The position numbers and the translations under genes were made by a program. DNA of 43,164 bases from Bacteroidota bacterium (GTDB lineage Bacteria; Bacteroidota; Bacteroidia; Bacteroidales; VadinHA17), in assembly GCA_029552825.1 (NCBI GenBank), contig JAKPDL010000217.1, positions 1 to 43,164 of the forward strand, written 5' to 3'. Positions 41,773-43,164 of this stretch are shown in pieces; positions within the stretch are counted from its first letter, which is position 1; each line of letters begins with the position of its first letter. The notes beneath the pieces were generated by a model, which was not told the origin of the DNA, made no database searches, and saw nothing but the letters and a program-made list of their open reading frames with translations.

Positions 41773-43164
41773 TCATTTTCCGAAGAAAACAGAAAGCCAG
41801 AAATTGTTTCTTTCGTTTGAAGAGTGAACAGCCTTTGCTCCTCCCCAACCATGGCGTCCGTTTGGATAAAGCATAAACTGAAAAGTTTTGCCCTCATCCT
41901 GAAGTTTTGAAATCAGCCATATTGAATTTTGCATATGGACATTATCGTCCATGTCGCCATGAGTCATGTAAAGTTTCCCTTTGTAATTCTTTACAAATGT
42001 CAGCACAGAGCCTTCTCTGTATCCTTCGGGGTTATCCTGTGGTGTATCCATGTATCGTTCTGTATATATATCATCATAAAGTTTCCAATCGGTAACCGAT
42101 GAACCGGCAAAGCCGTGTGTCCAGTATTCGGCGCCTTTGGTTAGTGCCAGACAGGTCATATAACCTCCGTATGAGCTACCTGTGATGCCCATTCTTTCAG
42201 GATCGACATACGGTTTCTGTCTTAGCCATTTAACGGCATCAGCATAATCGAGTATCTCCCATTTTCCCAGATTACGGTGCATATAGTCAAGACCCTTTTT
42301 CCCAAAATGACCTGAGCCGCGATGATCTACCGAAAAAGTAATGATACCGTTCTGGGCATACCACGATGGATTGTATCCCTGCCATCTGTTGTTGACATTT
42401 TTAGAATCAGGTCCTCCATAAATTGTAAAGACCACAGGGTATTTTTTTGTTTCGTCAAAATTTACAGGGTATGTTATTATTGCCGGCATCAGAAATAGTC
42501 CATCTGATGTAGGAATTTTGACCATTTCTGACCTTGCGTGTTTTGCAGGGTCAAATTCGGGCTGTTCAAACTTGTGTATCTCCCTTATCTGTTTTCCTTT
42601 GCTGTCGTATGCAACTATAGCGCCCGGAGTGTTAATATTATTCCATGTATCAATGAAATATGTTCCTTTTGGCGAAATACTTACCGAATGTGTTCCAGGT
42701 CCCTTGGTAATCTGAATCATGCTCTTCCCATCCAGAGTGGCTACAAAAAAATGGCTATCTGTCGATTCCGGGCCTGTACCCGTAAAAAATACCTTCTTCG
42801 TATCCTCATCAACGCGCACAATACCTGTAACTCTCCAGTCGACATTTGTAATCTGCGAGATCAGTCTGCCATCCCATCCGTAGTAATAAAGGTTTTCCCA
42901 GTCGGTGCGGTAACTTCTCACGATGAAGCCTGTTCCATTTTTCATCACATAAATATCTTCATAGAAGTCGACCCAGGTTTTACGGGTTTCAGAATATATC
43001 TGAGAATATTCACCGGTATTTATATCGGCAAGAATGAACTTCATATCGTTCTGGTCGCGGTTAAGCACCTGTATTGCAAGTTTTGAGCCGTCGGGTTTCC
43101 AGAAAGGCCAGGCTATGTACTGGTCAATGTTTTCATCGGTTTTTACCCATACTATTGAAGAATT
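41773..43164 (-). CDS. S9-family (dipeptidyl peptidase IV-like) peptidase, C-terminal part
   Basis: The open frame runs to the window edge; a GTG at 43068 is internal, since the frame before it still reads sensibly (WVKTDENIDQYIAWPFWKPD). At least 463 residues are present. The upper part is the last blades of the DPP IV-type beta-propeller (TGTGPESTDSHFFVATLDG). The alpha/beta-hydrolase part has VVFTIYGGPDSKNV, HRGSGHFGKKG and the nucleophile Ser in GITGSSYGGYM (codon 42172-42174). The acid lies in GDMDDNVHMQ (Asp codons 41944-41949) and the His in NGRHGWGG (41851-41853). It cleaves short peptides, probably X-Pro or X-Ala dipeptides, in the periplasm. The N-terminus and signal peptide are outside the window. 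Confidence 0.9.
   Translation of the reverse strand, partial: NSSIVWVKTDENIDQYIAWPFWKPDGSKLAIQVLNRDQNDMKFILADINTGEYSQIYSETRKTWVDFYEDIYVMKNGTGFIVRSYRTDWENLYYYGWDGRLISQITNVDWRVTGIVRVDEDTKKVFFTGTGPESTDSHFFVATLDGKSMIQITKGPGTHSVSISPKGTYFIDTWNNINTPGAIVAYDSKGKQIREIHKFEQPEFDPAKHARSEMVKIPTSDGLFLMPAIITYPVNFDETKKYPVVFTIYGGPDSKNVNNRWQGYNPSWYAQNGIITFSVDHRGSGHFGKKGLDYMHRNLGKWEILDYADAVKWLRQKPYVDPERMGITGSSYGGYMTCLALTKGAEYWTHGFAGSSVTDWKLYDDIYTERYMDTPQDNPEGYREGSVLTFVKNYKGKLYMTHGDMDDNVHMQNSIWLISKLQDEGKTFQFMLYPNGRHGWGGAKAVHSSNERNNFWLSVFFGK

Noticed and set aside
43066-43068. GTG as the start of the S9 peptidase
   Set aside because: The frame continues upstream to the window edge with sequence typical of the DPP IV propeller, so it is an internal codon.

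Overview
The window is a stretch of a Bacteroidota chromosome, most like the order Bacteroidales/Marinilabiliales. The evidence is a SusC/SusD pair, a type IX secretion (T9SS) cargo C-terminus, lipoproteins, several promoters of the TTTG-N20-TAnnTTTG type, few Shine-Dalgarno sites and A+T-rich DNA. No rRNA, tRNA, IS element, CRISPR array or phage gene was seen. Both ends cut through genes.

Region 1 (1-9716) is a sialic acid locus. A minus-strand run, probably one operon, encodes SusC, SusD, a GH33 sialidase, N-acetylneuraminate lyase, an AGE-family ManNAc epimerase and the N-terminus of an MFS permease. A GntR/FCD regulator is divergent. The logic is release of sialic acid at the surface, TonB-driven import, inner-membrane import, cleavage to ManNAc plus pyruvate, and epimerisation to GlcNAc. 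The lyase-epimerase-permease order matches the nanLET operon of Bacteroides fragilis. A dyad over the predicted susC start site is a candidate operator, and a 13-bp hairpin separates susD from the catabolic genes.

Region 2 (9847-14371) holds an MFS transporter with more G+C, followed by an A+T-rich block of envelope or secreted proteins: a small beta-barrel, a T9SS cargo and a FISUMP-domain lipoprotein. Region 3 (14578-18265) has enolase, a CorA-type ion channel with a hairpin leader, a membrane-anchored protein with a possible ADP-ribosyltransferase-like core, and MscL. Region 4 (18302-21571, minus strand) has a Yip1-like membrane protein, a pentaheme cytochrome and a one-heme beta-barrel that together resemble an outer-membrane electron conduit.

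Region 5 (21696-31709) has a GH53 galactanase with a palindrome upstream, a tiny lysine-rich protein, pgl and zwf, and then gltB-gltD. The gltB leader is the most interesting element. It has a 20-codon leader ORF rich in Leu/Ile/Val codons, mutually exclusive hairpins and an intrinsic terminator just before gltB, the classical design of a translation-coupled transcription attenuator. Region 6 (31951-38268) encodes a large repeat protein with a peptidase S74 chaperone domain, a GH-like protein with a C-terminal carbohydrate-binding-like domain, and a GH127-type beta-L-arabinofuranosidase. Region 7 (38279-43164, minus strand) has an RRM protein with a very good promoter, the three-gene NAD(P) transhydrogenase and the C-terminal part of an S9 (DPP IV-like) peptidase. 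Zwf, Pnt and GltBD share an NADPH theme: G6PDH and transhydrogenase supply NADPH and glutamate synthase uses it.
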